DNA of 64,000 nucleotides, taken from Winogradskyella eckloniae. GTDB lineage: Bacteria > Bacteroidota > Bacteroidia > Flavobacteriales > Flavobacteriaceae. The stretch covers positions 620,001-684,000 of the forward strand of contig NZ_JABRWP010000001.1 in assembly GCF_013249045.1 (NCBI RefSeq). Direction: 5' to 3'. The notes beneath the pieces are model-generated. The model had not been told where the DNA came from. It worked only from the letters and a program-made list of their open reading frames with translations, and did not search any database. Shown in pieces: positions 36,673 to 46,686 of this stretch; the stretch's first letter is position 1; each line of letters opens with the position of its first letter. Position numbers and translations under genes: made by a program.

Positions 36673-39600
36673 TGCAATTAAACAGAATTAATAGTAATCA
36701 TTCAATTCCCTATAGGATTTATTGTGTTTTAGCATTTGTTATGCTAATGAGCCATTCATTGGTTGCTCAAGATACGGAACAAGATAGTACAGTAACGACG
36801 TTTTCTTTTGGTAAATTGAATATGCCAAATCCAGGAAGCATTGTTTCTAAATATGAATATGACCCTATTTTAGACCGTTATATATATACAGAGAAAATAG
36901 GATCTTTTAATATAAATTATCCGTTAATATTAACGCCAGAAGAATATCAGAAACTTGTTTTAGAAGAAAAATTAAAGGCGTATTATAAAAAAATGGCAGA
37001 TGCCAAAGCCGGACAAAAAGAAGGTTCTGAAGAGGATCAGAAAAATTTATTGCCCGAATTTTATGTCAATTCTGGCTTGTTCGAATCAATTTTTGGAGGT
37101 AATACAATCAACGTAATTCCTCAAGGTTCTGTAGAAGTAGATTTGGGAGTACTCTTCTCAAAACAAGACAATCCATCATTTTCACCTCGAAATAGAACTA
37201 ATTTTACGTTTGACTTTGATCAGAGGATAAGTCTAAGTTTATTGGGTAAAGTAGGAACTAGACTTCAGGTTACTGCCAATTATGATACAGAAGCGACTTT
37301 CGATTTTCAACAAGTTGTAAAACTAGAATATACGCCAACTGAAGATGATATTATAAGAAAAATTGAAGTTGGAAATGTAAACATGCCATTAAACAGTTCA
37401 CTAATAACAGGTGCGCAAAGTTTATTTGGTGTAAAAACAGAATTACAATTCGGAAAAACAAGAGTAACTGCTGTATTTTCAGAACAACAATCACAAGCTA
37501 AATCTGTTACAGCTGAAGGTGGAGGAACAGTAGAAGAATTTGAGTTTTTTGCACGAGATTATGATGAAAACAGACACTTCTTTCTTGCGCAGTATTTTCA
37601 AGAAAATTATGATAAAGCATTATTACAATATCCTTTTATAGATAATCAAGGGCTTCAAATTACACGAGTAGAACTTTGGGTTACTAATCGAAATAATCAA
37701 ACCGACAATGTAAGAAATATTGTTGCTTTTCAAGATTTGGGAGAGTCGTCTGCAGACCATATTGGTTTAGACCCAATTCCGGCTGGTTTTGTGAATTTTC
37801 CAGGTGCCAAACCAAATAATAAAAATAATGATTTTGATCCTACAAGTATAGGTGTTGGTGGCTCACTATTAACAGAAGCTGTTAGAAATATTACCTCAGT
37901 AGAAAACGGCATTAATGTGGCTGTTAATGAAGGGTTTGATTACGGAAAATTAGAATCTGCAAGAAAATTAACAGAAGGTCAAGAATATGTTTTAAATGCA
38001 GACTTAGGATATGTGTCGTTAAATCAGCGTTTACTTAATGATGAAGTTTTGGCAGTAGCATTCCAATATACAATAGGCGGCGAAGTTTTTCAAGTTGGTG
38101 AATTTGCTAATGATGGTGTAGAAGCAACAACCGTAGATGATTCATCAGGAAGTCAAGTTGTAAATAATCAAAGTTTAGTCTTAAAAATGTTGAAAAGTGC
38201 AGTCACTGCTGTAGATCAACCTATTTGGGATTTAATGATGAAAAACATTTATGATACAGGCGCTTTTCAACTAAGTCAAGAAGATTTTAAATTAAATATA
38301 TTTTATACTGAAGCCTCTGCACTTAACTATATAAATCCGGTTGAAGGCACTGTATTTCCTCCATTTGATAATAATACGCCTTACACAGGTGACGATTCTG
38401 AAATAAACCAAACGCCATTAATAAGGCTTTTTCATTTAGACCGACTTAACTATAATAATGACCCTCAAGAACAAGGAGATGGTTTCTTTGATTACGTAGA
38501 AGGACAAACGGTTTTATCTCAAAACGGAAAGATAATATTTACAAAAACAGAGCCTTTTGGACGATATCTCTTTGATGTGTTAGATGATGACGGTAACCCA
38601 AATAATAACGAGACAGATTACGAAGATGTAACAGATACGCAAAGTGGTTATAATGATAATCAAAAAAAATACGTTTACGATATTCTTTATAAGTCTACCA
38701 AAACGGCTGCACTAGATGAAGCTGAGAAGAATAAATTTCAAATTAAAGGACGTTATACAAGTAGTGGTGGAGATTCTGGTATTCCCATAGGTGCTTTTAA
38801 TGTACCTAGAGGTTCGGTGACTGTTACGGCAGGAGGACGTGTTTTGGTTGAAGGAGTTGACTATACAGTAAATTATCAATTAGGACGAGTAGAAATTTTA
38901 GATGAAGCGTTAAAAGCTTCTAATACGCCAATCAATGTGTCTGTTGAAAATAATGCTGTTTTTGGCCAACAAACAAAACGTTTCACAGGTATAAATATAG
39001 AGCATCAATTTGACGAAAATTTTGTGTTAGGTGCAACCTTATTAAACTTAAATGAACGCCCAATTACGCAAAAGGCCAACTATAATTCAGAGCCAATTAA
39101 TAACACCATTTTTGGGTTTAATGGAAATTATTCTACAGAAGTTCCGTTTTTAACCAGATTAGCTAATAAGTTACCCAATATAGATACAGATGTACCTAGT
39201 AATCTATCTGTAAGAGGTGAATTTGCATACTTATTGCCAGGCGCACCAAATGGTACAGATTTTAATGGAGAAGCAACGGCTTATATTGATGATTTTGAAG
39301 GTACACAAGGCTCAATTGATTTATTAAGCCCATTATCTTGGTCATTATCTAGTAGGCCTGTAGGTTTAGGAAGATCGTATCCTGGCTTTGATAGTGAAGA
39401 TAAACAAGGTATTCAAAATGGATATGACAGAGCACATTTAAACTGGTATACTATAGATCCTATTTTCTTTAGTAATCAACGTCCTGATGGTATGACAGAT
39501 GATGATGTGTCTGATGTGTATACAAGACGTGTATTTATAGATGAAATTTTTCCTTTACAAGATATTGTTCAAGGGCAAACCTCTGTAATTAACACGCTAG

Positions 39601-42600
39601 ATTTAGCGTACTATCCTACAGAAAGAGGACCTTATAATTTTGATGAAGATGCCTCAGATAATGTATTAGATACACCAAGTGATAGTTGGGCAGGAATCAC
39701 TAGGCAAATTACATCAACAGATTTTGAACAGGCCAATGTAGAGTATATTGAATTTTGGATACAAGATCCATTTTTAGATAATACAACCAGTACAGGAGGT
39801 AAGTTGTTTATTAATCTTGGAAATATTTCGGAAGATGTATTAAAAGATGGTAAAAAACAATATGAAAATGGTTTGCCAGAAGATGGTGATGTTTCCGGCT
39901 TAATTTTGCAAAATCCAATAACAGAAGAAAACCCTTTTGTAGTACCTCAAAACCAATCATTGATTTACACTTTTGCAACGACAGGAACAGAAAGAACAAA
40001 CCAAGATGTTGGATTTGATGGCTATGATGATGTAGAAGAGGGCGAAATGTTAGCCACTATTTATGGTCAAAATAATTTTGGTGAAGATCCTGCTAATGAT
40101 AATTATTCGTATTATTTAAATGAAGAAGGTGACATTTTTGAGCGTTATAAAAAATATAATGGTTTACAAGGAAATACGCCAGATACGTTTACGGATACCA
40201 ATAGAGGCTCTACAACGCAACCAGATGTAGAAGATATAAACAGAGATAACACAATGAATACCATTGATAGTTATTTTGAGTACGAAATTGAATTAACACC
40301 AGCCAGTTTAGCAGATCCTAATAATCCCTTTATCAATGATATCAAAACACCTGCGCCAAATGGCTCAATTACGTTACCAAATGGTGATGTAAGATCAGAT
40401 GTAAAGTGGTATCAGTTTAGAATTCCTATTAACGAAGAAACACGACGTATTGGAGGAATTACAGATATTAGATCTGTGCGTTTTGCACGTTTGTATCTTA
40501 CCGATTTTTCAGAGAAAACCGTACTGCGTTTCGCTACTTTAGATTTAGTTAGAAGTGATTGGAGGCGTTACACCTTGGATTTAGATAATGACGATACTAA
40601 CAACAGTACAGATCCAGAGTTTAACGTTGGTATTGTAGGTATACAAGAAAATAATGGTAATTACGAAACGCCTCCAGGTGTTGTAAGAGAGGAGTTAAAT
40701 AACAATAATACTATAATAAGACAAAACGAACAATCTCTTGTATTACAAGCGTGTGAGTTAGAGCCTACAGATTCAAAAGGTGTGTATAAAAATATTAGTA
40801 TAGATATGCGTCAGTATGAACGCTTACGTATGTTTTTGCACGCAGAGGCGCAAGAAGGTCAGGTTTTAGAAGCAGGAGAAATGACTGCTTTTATTAGAAT
40901 GGGTAATGATTTAACGGAGAACTTTTATCAAGTTGAAGTGCCTTTACTTCCATCAGATTTAGCAGATGGTACAGGAGCCGAGCAAATTTGGCCAGATGAG
41001 AATGAAATTAATATTTCGCTTGAAGCTTTTCAGCAAATAAAATCAAAAGGTATTTTTGACCAAACACTATCTAATGAAGATCCAACTTTTTATGATGTTA
41101 TCGATGGTGTAGTAAGCGAGCAATCGGTAGATGAATTCTCGGCCTTAGCTATAGGTGAGCAAAGAATAGCTATAAAAGGAAATCCTAACTTTGGTGATAT
41201 TAGAGTTTTAATGGTTGGTGTTAAAAACAGCAATACAGAAGCTACCATGGAAAATGTTTGTGGTGAGGTATGGTTTAATGAATTAAGAATGTCTGGCTTA
41301 GAAAATGAAGGCGGATGGGCAGCAGTGGTAAGCATGGATACCAACCTTGCAGATTTTGCAGACGTCAGTGCAACTGGAAAAAGAAGTACCATTGGGTTTG
41401 GAGGTATAGAACAAGGACCAAATGAGCGCAGCTTAGAAGATGTACAGCAATACGATGTTGTAACAAATGTGCAATTAGGACAGTTATTGCCTGAAAAATG
41501 GGGTGTTCAAATACCGTTTAATTACGCACAAAGTGAGGAATTAGTAACACCTAAATTTGATCAATATTACAATGATCTTACCTTAGAATCTCGTATAGAT
41601 GCTGCAGAAACTAGTGCAGAAGAAGATCTCATTAGAGAGCAATCAGAAGATTATACAAAACGTAAGAGTATTAATTTTATAGGTGTAAGAAAACAAAAAA
41701 CAGGAGAAGGTGACAAGCACTTTTATGATGTAGAAAACCTTACTTTTAATTACTCTTATAATAAAGTAGAGCATCGTGATTTTGAAATAGAAAATTCTTT
41801 AGATCAAACAGTAAGAGCTGGTGCAAATTATAACTATGCCTTTGAGCCATTAAAGGTGGAACCATTTAAAAAGAATGATTCGCTCTTTAACGGAAAGTAT
41901 TGGAAAATATTAAAGGATTTTAATCTTAATTTATTGCCATCGAGCTTCTCCGTAAATACAGATATAAATAGACAGTTTAGTAAACAAAAATTTAGAGAAG
42001 TAGAATTAGGAGGCAACAATATTGGTATTGAAGAATTGTTTAGACGAAATTATACCTTCGATTTTCAGTATGCCATTAACTACAATCTAACAGATGCTTT
42101 AAGTTTAAATTTTTCTGCTTCAAACACTAATATTGTTAGAAATTATTTTATCGATGATCGTATTAGTGGTTTACAAGATCCGGAATTAAATGTTTGGGAT
42201 GGTTTTTTCGATTTTGGAGATCCAAATTACCAAACACAACAACTTCAGATTAATTATGAACTGCCGTTACATAAAATTCCTATTTTAAGTTTTTTAAGAG
42301 CTACTTATTCTTATAATGGTGCATTTCAATGGCAAAAAGGATCTGATCTAAACGAAGGCCTAGAGGTTGAAGATCCAGACAATCCAGGTGTGTATAATAC
42401 GTATAATTTAGGGCATTCCATAGAGAACTCAAATACCCATAGTATTAACTCTACGCTCAACATGGAGACCTTATATAAAAGTATTGGGTTAGTAAGAAAA
42501 GGAAAGAAAAGAAGTAATAAAGGACGCACAAGGATAACAAGTACAAGAAGCCGATCTGTAACACCTAATCAATCCGAAGACGTAGCAGAGAAGACTAAAG

Positions 42601-44066
42601 ATCCTAACAAACTAAGTGTGGGAGAAAAGGCTTATAATACAGTTGTAGATGTAGTGACCATGGTGAAACGAGTACAGTTAGGTTATACAGAAAATAATGG
42701 AACCTTTCTTCCTGGATATTTACAAACACCTGGTTTTGTTGGGACGTTAAAGCCAACTGTTGGCTATACCTTTGGTAGTCAAAGAGATGTTAGAGATTTG
42801 GCAGCAAGAAATGGTTGGTTAACCGTATTTCCAGATTTTAACCAACAATATACAGAGGTAAAAAACACATCGTTGGTGTATTCTGCCAATTTAGAACCAA
42901 TGCGAGATTTAAAAATAGATCTTACAGGAAATAGAACATTTGCAGAAAATTTTTCAGAGAATTTTATCGTTGAAGATTATCTCGATGCCAATGGAAATAT
43001 CGTAGATGTAGAAAACGGTGAATTAGGTGATGGTATTAATGATTATAGATCATTGACACCAAATACGTTTGGGAACTTTAATATTTCAACGGCATTAATA
43101 AAAACAGCTTTTAACACTAGTGACGAAAATCAATCACAAACGTTTAATGATTTTAGAGCCAACAGATTAGTTATTGCGAATCGTTTAGCAAAAGAGTTTT
43201 ATGGAGATACACCATACGCTACAGATGCAGAAGGTTATCCAGAAGGGTTTGGTAAAAATAGTCAGCGCGTGTTGTTACCTGCATTTTTATCAGCGTATCA
43301 AGGAACCAATCCAGATAAAGTAAGTACAAATGCTTTTAGAGATATTCCAATACCAAACTGGACATTAAAATATACAGGCTTAATGAAAATTCCATGGTTT
43401 AAAAAGACCTTTAGACGATTTTCAATTCAGCATGGATACAGATCGAGCTACACGATAAATCAATTTAGAACTAATTTAGATTTAGATACAGATGATCTCG
43501 TGCCAGGTTTGGCATATGGTGATCAGTTAGATGATGTTAAGGATGCTGCAGGTAATTATAAAAATGAAACGCTCTATAGTAATATTAATTTAGAAGAGCA
43601 GTTTAGTCCGTTAGTTCGTTTAGATTTTGAGATGAAAAATTCAATTAAAGTCTTAGCAGAAGTAAAAACCGATAGGGTGTTGTCATTAAGTTTTGATAAT
43701 AATTTATTGACAGAAATTCAAGGTAAAGAATATACACTTGGTTTAGGATATCGTATTAAAGATTTAAGAATTCGATCGCAGCTTGCAGGTCCAAAACAGA
43801 TTGTAGTTAGTGATTTAAATATGCGTGCAGATATCTCAGTTAGAGATAATAAAACGATAATAAGGTATTTAGATTTAGAAAATAATCAAGTCACTGCAGG
43901 TCAGACGATTTGGGGTTTAAAGTATACGGCAGATTATGCTTTTAGTAAAAACTTAACCGCTATTTTCTACTTTGATTATACATTTTCGGATTTTGCCATA
44001 TCAACATCCTTTCCGCAAACCTCATTAAGATCAGGTATAACGTTACGTTATAATTTTGGAAATTAA
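36672..44066 (+). CDS. sprA: Type IX secretion translocon and gliding protein SprA
   Basis: A 2464-residue outer-membrane protein, the largest gene here. In Flavobacterium johnsoniae SprA is the giant beta-barrel that forms the type IX secretion channel and is needed for gliding. A signal sequence ends near SLVAQ (about residue 33), followed by the characteristic LNMPNPGSIVSKYEYDP and ILTPEEYQKLVLEEKLKAYY segments. Repeated barrel regions with FQVGEFANDG, FDDFEGTQGSIDLLSP-like and SLRSGITLRYNFGN ends fit the family, and length agrees with known SprA. It is translationally coupled to ruvA and followed by gcvH. Confidence 0.97.
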   Translation: MQLNRINSNHSIPYRIYCVLAFVMLMSHSLVAQDTEQDSTVTTFSFGKLNMPNPGSIVSKYEYDPILDRYIYTEKIGSFNINYPLILTPEEYQKLVLEEKLKAYYKKMADAKAGQKEGSEEDQKNLLPEFYVNSGLFESIFGGNTINVIPQGSVEVDLGVLFSKQDNPSFSPRNRTNFTFDFDQRISLSLLGKVGTRLQVTANYDTEATFDFQQVVKLEYTPTEDDIIRKIEVGNVNMPLNSSLITGAQSLFGVKTELQFGKTRVTAVFSEQQSQAKSVTAEGGGTVEEFEFFARDYDENRHFFLAQYFQENYDKALLQYPFIDNQGLQITRVELWVTNRNNQTDNVRNIVAFQDLGESSADHIGLDPIPAGFVNFPGAKPNNKNNDFDPTSIGVGGSLLTEAVRNITSVENGINVAVNEGFDYGKLESARKLTEGQEYVLNADLGYVSLNQRLLNDEVLAVAFQYTIGGEVFQVGEFANDGVEATTVDDSSGSQVVNNQSLVLKMLKSAVTAVDQPIWDLMMKNIYDTGAFQLSQEDFKLNIFYTEASALNYINPVEGTVFPPFDNNTPYTGDDSEINQTPLIRLFHLDRLNYNNDPQEQGDGFFDYVEGQTVLSQNGKIIFTKTEPFGRYLFDVLDDDGNPNNNETDYEDVTDTQSGYNDNQKKYVYDILYKSTKTAALDEAEKNKFQIKGRYTSSGGDSGIPIGAFNVPRGSVTVTAGGRVLVEGVDYTVNYQLGRVEILDEALKASNTPINVSVENNAVFGQQTKRFTGINIEHQFDENFVLGATLLNLNERPITQKANYNSEPINNTIFGFNGNYSTEVPFLTRLANKLPNIDTDVPSNLSVRGEFAYLLPGAPNGTDFNGEATAYIDDFEGTQGSIDLLSPLSWSLSSRPVGLGRSYPGFDSEDKQGIQNGYDRAHLNWYTIDPIFFSNQRPDGMTDDDVSDVYTRRVFIDEIFPLQDIVQGQTSVINTLDLAYYPTERGPYNFDEDASDNVLDTPSDSWAGITRQITSTDFEQANVEYIEFWIQDPFLDNTTSTGGKLFINLGNISEDVLKDGKKQYENGLPEDGDVSGLILQNPITEENPFVVPQNQSLIYTFATTGTERTNQDVGFDGYDDVEEGEMLATIYGQNNFGEDPANDNYSYYLNEEGDIFERYKKYNGLQGNTPDTFTDTNRGSTTQPDVEDINRDNTMNTIDSYFEYEIELTPASLADPNNPFINDIKTPAPNGSITLPNGDVRSDVKWYQFRIPINEETRRIGGITDIRSVRFARLYLTDFSEKTVLRFATLDLVRSDWRRYTLDLDNDDTNNSTDPEFNVGIVGIQENNGNYETPPGVVREELNNNNTIIRQNEQSLVLQACELEPTDSKGVYKNISIDMRQYERLRMFLHAEAQEGQVLEAGEMTAFIRMGNDLTENFYQVEVPLLPSDLADGTGAEQIWPDENEINISLEAFQQIKSKGIFDQTLSNEDPTFYDVIDGVVSEQSVDEFSALAIGEQRIAIKGNPNFGDIRVLMVGVKNSNTEATMENVCGEVWFNELRMSGLENEGGWAAVVSMDTNLADFADVSATGKRSTIGFGGIEQGPNERSLEDVQQYDVVTNVQLGQLLPEKWGVQIPFNYAQSEELVTPKFDQYYNDLTLESRIDAAETSAEEDLIREQSEDYTKRKSINFIGVRKQKTGEGDKHFYDVENLTFNYSYNKVEHRDFEIENSLDQTVRAGANYNYAFEPLKVEPFKKNDSLFNGKYWKILKDFNLNLLPSSFSVNTDINRQFSKQKFREVELGGNNIGIEELFRRNYTFDFQYAINYNLTDALSLNFSASNTNIVRNYFIDDRISGLQDPELNVWDGFFDFGDPNYQTQQLQINYELPLHKIPILSFLRATYSYNGAFQWQKGSDLNEGLEVEDPDNPGVYNTYNLGHSIENSNTHSINSTLNMETLYKSIGLVRKGKKRSNKGRTRITSTRSRSVTPNQSEDVAEKTKDPNKLSVGEKAYNTVVDVVTMVKRVQLGYTENNGTFLPGYLQTPGFVGTLKPTVGYTFGSQRDVRDLAARNGWLTVFPDFNQQYTEVKNTSLVYSANLEPMRDLKIDLTGNRTFAENFSENFIVEDYLDANGNIVDVENGELGDGINDYRSLTPNTFGNFNISTALIKTAFNTSDENQSQTFNDFRANRLVIANRLAKEFYGDTPYATDAEGYPEGFGKNSQRVLLPAFLSAYQGTNPDKVSTNAFRDIPIPNWTLKYTGLMKIPWFKKTFRRFSIQHGYRSSYTINQFRTNLDLDTDDLVPGLAYGDQLDDVKDAAGNYKNETLYSNINLEEQFSPLVRLDFEMKNSIKVLAEVKTDRVLSLSFDNNLLTEIQGKEYTLGLGYRIKDLRIRSQLAGPKQIVVSDLNMRADISVRDNKTIIRYLDLENNQVTAGQTIWGLKYTADYAFSKNLTAIFYFDYTFSDFAISTSFPQTSLRSGITLRYNFGN

Positions 44067-44067
44067 G

Positions 44068-44099
44068 TTTGAATTGAAACTATTAAAAAATTACATTTG
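44068..44099 (+). promoter_or_regulatory. Promoter of gcvH-vanZ
   Basis: -33 TTTG at 44068-44071, a 20-base spacer and -7 box TACATTTG at 44092-44099, just after the sprA stop and 26 bases before the gcvH ATG. Confidence 0.7.
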
Positions 44100-44125
44100 T
44101 TACAATAATTATATAATAGAGTAAA

Positions 44126-44506
44126 ATGAATATACCATCAGAATTAAAGTATACTAAAGATCACGAATGGGTAAAGATTGAAGGTGATGTGGCAACCATT
44201 GGAATAACTGATTTTGCACAAGGCGAATTAGGTGATATCGTATATGTAGAAGTAGATACCTTAGATGAAACTTTAGACATAGAAGAAGTATTTGGTACTG
44301 TTGAAGCTGTAAAAACGGTTTCAGATTTATTTTTGCCATTAACAGGAGAGGTTATAGAATTTAATGAAGGTTTAGAGGATGAACCAGAAAAAGTAAATTC
44401 AGACCCTTATGGTGATGGTTGGATGATAAAATTAAAATTTACAGATGCTTCACAAGTAGAAGGTTTGTTGTCTGCAGAAGACTATAAAGCACTCATTAGT
44501 GGTTAA
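44126..44506 (+). CDS. gcvH: Glycine cleavage system H protein
   Basis: A 126-residue lipoyl carrier that shuttles the aminomethyl group between the P, T and L proteins of glycine cleavage. The lipoyl-lysine is K63 in [13 protein letters not shown], and the ends match the family ([40 protein letters not shown]). The other glycine-cleavage genes are not in this window. Its last eight bases overlap the vanZ start. Confidence 0.97.
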   Translation: MNIPSELKYTKDHEWVKIEGDVATIGITDFAQGELGDIVYVEVDTLDETLDIEEVFGTVEAVKTVSDLFLPLTGEVIEFNEGLEDEPEKVNSDPYGDGWMIKLKFTDASQVEGLLSAEDYKALISG

Positions 44507-44861
44507 AAACATACTTTTAATAGTGTCAGTTAGTTATACATTGGCACTAATAATTGCAAGTTTAATTACGCTAAATGGAGTACCAAGTTTAGGGTATTCC
44601 TTTGATGATAAAATATATCATTTAGTCGCTTATGCAGGTTTAGCTTTTTTATGGGCTAATTATTGTCAGCCGTACAAAACAAAATGGACACCAATTATGG
44701 TTTTCTTTGGTGCTGCATTCCTAGGCTTTATCTTAGAATTATTACAATATCTGGTAAATCCTAATAGATCATATGATACATTTGATCTTATTGCAAACAG
44801 TTTTGGCGCAATTATTGGTACATTAATTGCAAAACATATTAACGTTTATAAATTAAAATAA
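44499..44861 (+). CDS. VanZ-family small membrane protein
   Basis: A 120-residue protein with three or four membrane helices and the VanZ-like pattern [26 protein letters not shown] followed by [34 protein letters not shown]. It starts with GTG inside the end of gcvH, so translation is coupled. The role of VanZ-like proteins in this phylum is not known; the gene keeps this place between gcvH and the TonB genes in Flavobacterium relatives. Confidence 0.88.
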   Translation: MVKNILLIVSVSYTLALIIASLITLNGVPSLGYSFDDKIYHLVAYAGLAFLWANYCQPYKTKWTPIMVFFGAAFLGFILELLQYLVNPNRSYDTFDLIANSFGAIIGTLIAKHINVYKLK

Positions 44862-44927
44862 TCTAAAGCTTTGCTTTTTTTACATTTATTTAGTTAAATT
44901 AGCGATGTTATAATAAACTAAGACACT

Positions 44928-45656
44928 ATGGAACCTAAAAAGAATCCGAAATCAGACGTTAGCCGAAACAGCTCGCTGTACTTTGCTGTTGGTCTTGCCT
45001 TAATGTTAGGTATTACGTATATGGCAATTAATTATAAAACTTATGATCAAAGTGATATTGTCGCAGACTCACTTAATTTAGATGATGAATTAGAAGAAGA
45101 AGTGCCAATTACTGAGCAAATAGTTACACCTCCACCACCTCCACCACCACCACCAGCAGCTCCAGAAATTATTGAAGTTGTTGAAGATGAAGTAGAAGTT
45201 GAAGAGACTGTCATAGAATCTACAGAAACAGAAATGGAGACAGAAATTGTTGAAATTGAAGAAGTGGAAGTTGTAGAAGTAGAAGAAGATTTAGAGGTAC
45301 CTTTCAATGTCATTGAGAATGTAGCGGTTTTTCCTGGTTGTGAAAAGAAAAAAGGAAATGCAGCGAAAAAAGAATGTATGAACGAAAAGGTAAATAAATT
45401 CATTGGGAAAAAGTTTAATACAGACTTAGCTAGTGATTTAGGATTGCCACCTGGTAAAAAAAGAATCTTTGTTCAGTTTAAAGTGAATAAATCAGGTAAC
45501 ATAACAAACATTGTAGCTCGTGGTCCGCACCCAGGATTAGAAAAAGAAGCAAAACGTGTTATTGGTCAATTACCTAAAATGAAACCAGGTAAACAAAGAG
45601 GAAAAGCGGTAGTAATGCCATTCTCTATTCCAATTGTATTCCAAGTACAAGATTAA
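44928..45656 (+). CDS. TonB-type energy transducer (first of two)
   Basis: A 242-residue TonB-like protein. A membrane helix near residues 17-34 (SLYFAVGLALMLGITYMAI) is followed by a periplasmic spacer with nine consecutive prolines and then a valine/glutamate-rich run. The C-terminal domain opens with a two-cysteine segment (AVFPGCEKKKG then KKECMNEKVNKFI) and ends with the TonB fold (VQFKVNKSGNITNIVARGPHP, MPFSIPIVFQV). TonB proteins pass inner-membrane energy to outer-membrane transporters. The ExbB/ExbD partners are not in the window. A terminator follows it. Confidence 0.9.
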   Translation: MEPKKNPKSDVSRNSSLYFAVGLALMLGITYMAINYKTYDQSDIVADSLNLDDELEEEVPITEQIVTPPPPPPPPPAAPEIIEVVEDEVEVEETVIESTETEMETEIVEIEEVEVVEVEEDLEVPFNVIENVAVFPGCEKKKGNAAKKECMNEKVNKFIGKKFNTDLASDLGLPPGKKRIFVQFKVNKSGNITNIVARGPHPGLEKEAKRVIGQLPKMKPGKQRGKAVVMPFSIPIVFQVQD

Positions 45657-45682
45657 GAAGTAGATACTTTTTTATAAAATTA

Positions 45683-45722
45683 AAAATCCCGTTCAAAATT
45701 AATTGGACGGGATTTTCTTTTT
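45683..45722 (+). terminator. Terminator after the first TonB gene
   Basis: AAAATCCCGTTCAA (45683-45696) pairs with TTGGACGGGATTTT (45703-45716), with one G-T wobble, and is followed by a T-rich run. It makes the second TonB gene a separate unit. Confidence 0.88.
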
Positions 45723-45773
45723 GGTACACTTATTGTGACTTTGACATAATATTAACATTTAAATAATAGTATT

Positions 45774-46565
45774 ATGAAAAATTCTAACGAAGACTTCAGT
45801 ATTGCTGGTCAGAGCGCTACTAAAGCAAAGAAATCACAAAAGCATGATGCAAATTTACAAAAAAACTCAACCCTTTATTTTCAAATTGGGTTGATACTTT
45901 GTTTATTGGGTACATATGCACTTTTTGAAATGCAATTTCAAGAAACAAAATTCAATTTAGTAGAGGAGACGGCAACGGTAGATCCGATTACCATTGATCA
46001 TGTACCGCCTTTTGTTGTTGAGGTGGTAAAACCAAAAGTTGTAAAAGCGGCACCTACAACAGAATTAAAAGACGTCTTTAAAGTTGTAAAAGATGATGTG
46101 CCTATTGAAGAAAAAATTATTAAAACTCCAGATGATCCAATAACAACAAATGATCCCATTAACGTTGATGATATAACGGTAATTGATGAGCCAAGTGAAT
46201 TAGAATCAGTTCCTTTTATACTTATTGAAAAAGTACCTGTTTATCCAGGTTGTGAAAAGTATAAAACAAATGATGATCGTAAAAAGTGTATGTCTGAAAG
46301 AATTACGAAACTAATTAATAGAAAGTTTAATACAGGTCTAGGTTCGCAGTATGGCCTTTCTGGTAAACAACGTATTTATACGCAATTTACTATTGATAAA
46401 AACGGAAACATTGCTGATGTAAAAATTAAAGCACCTCACCCAGTTTTAGAAAACGAAGCCAAACGTGTAATACATAAAATTCCACATATGGAGCCAGGCT
46501 TACAGCGTAAAGTTCCAGTTGGTGTCATTTACAACTTGCCAATTGTATTTGAAGTAAGAGACTAA
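45774..46565 (+). CDS. TonB-type energy transducer (second of two)
   Basis: A 263-residue paralogue of the preceding TonB protein: NSTLYFQIGLILCLLGTYALFE is its membrane helix, then comes a proline-poor, lysine/aspartate/threonine-rich spacer instead of the polyproline tract. The C-terminal domain again has the two-cysteine opening (VYPGCEKYKTNDDRKKCMSERITKLI) and ends VIYNLPIVFEVRD. The different spacer suggests another reach or partner in the periplasm. It is bounded by terminators on both sides, so it is a single-gene unit; TGACTTTG upstream could serve as a weak -7 box. Confidence 0.9.
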   Translation: MKNSNEDFSIAGQSATKAKKSQKHDANLQKNSTLYFQIGLILCLLGTYALFEMQFQETKFNLVEETATVDPITIDHVPPFVVEVVKPKVVKAAPTTELKDVFKVVKDDVPIEEKIIKTPDDPITTNDPINVDDITVIDEPSELESVPFILIEKVPVYPGCEKYKTNDDRKKCMSERITKLINRKFNTGLGSQYGLSGKQRIYTQFTIDKNGNIADVKIKAPHPVLENEAKRVIHKIPHMEPGLQRKVPVGVIYNLPIVFEVRD

Positions 46566-46588
46566 AAGTGTGTTGACTTATACACAAG

Positions 46589-46618
46589 AACCGTTATTGT
46601 AAAATAACGGTTTTTTTT
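46589..46618 (+). terminator. Terminator after the second TonB gene
   Basis: AACCGTTAT and ATAACGGTT form a nine-base-pair stem around TTGTAAA at 46589-46612, followed by six more T bases. Confidence 0.92.
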
Positions 46619-46686
46619 ATGCGTTATTTAGGTTTAAGGTTACTAAAAAAATTAAGTATCTTTCGGCCATTAAAAATTAGTCTTTT

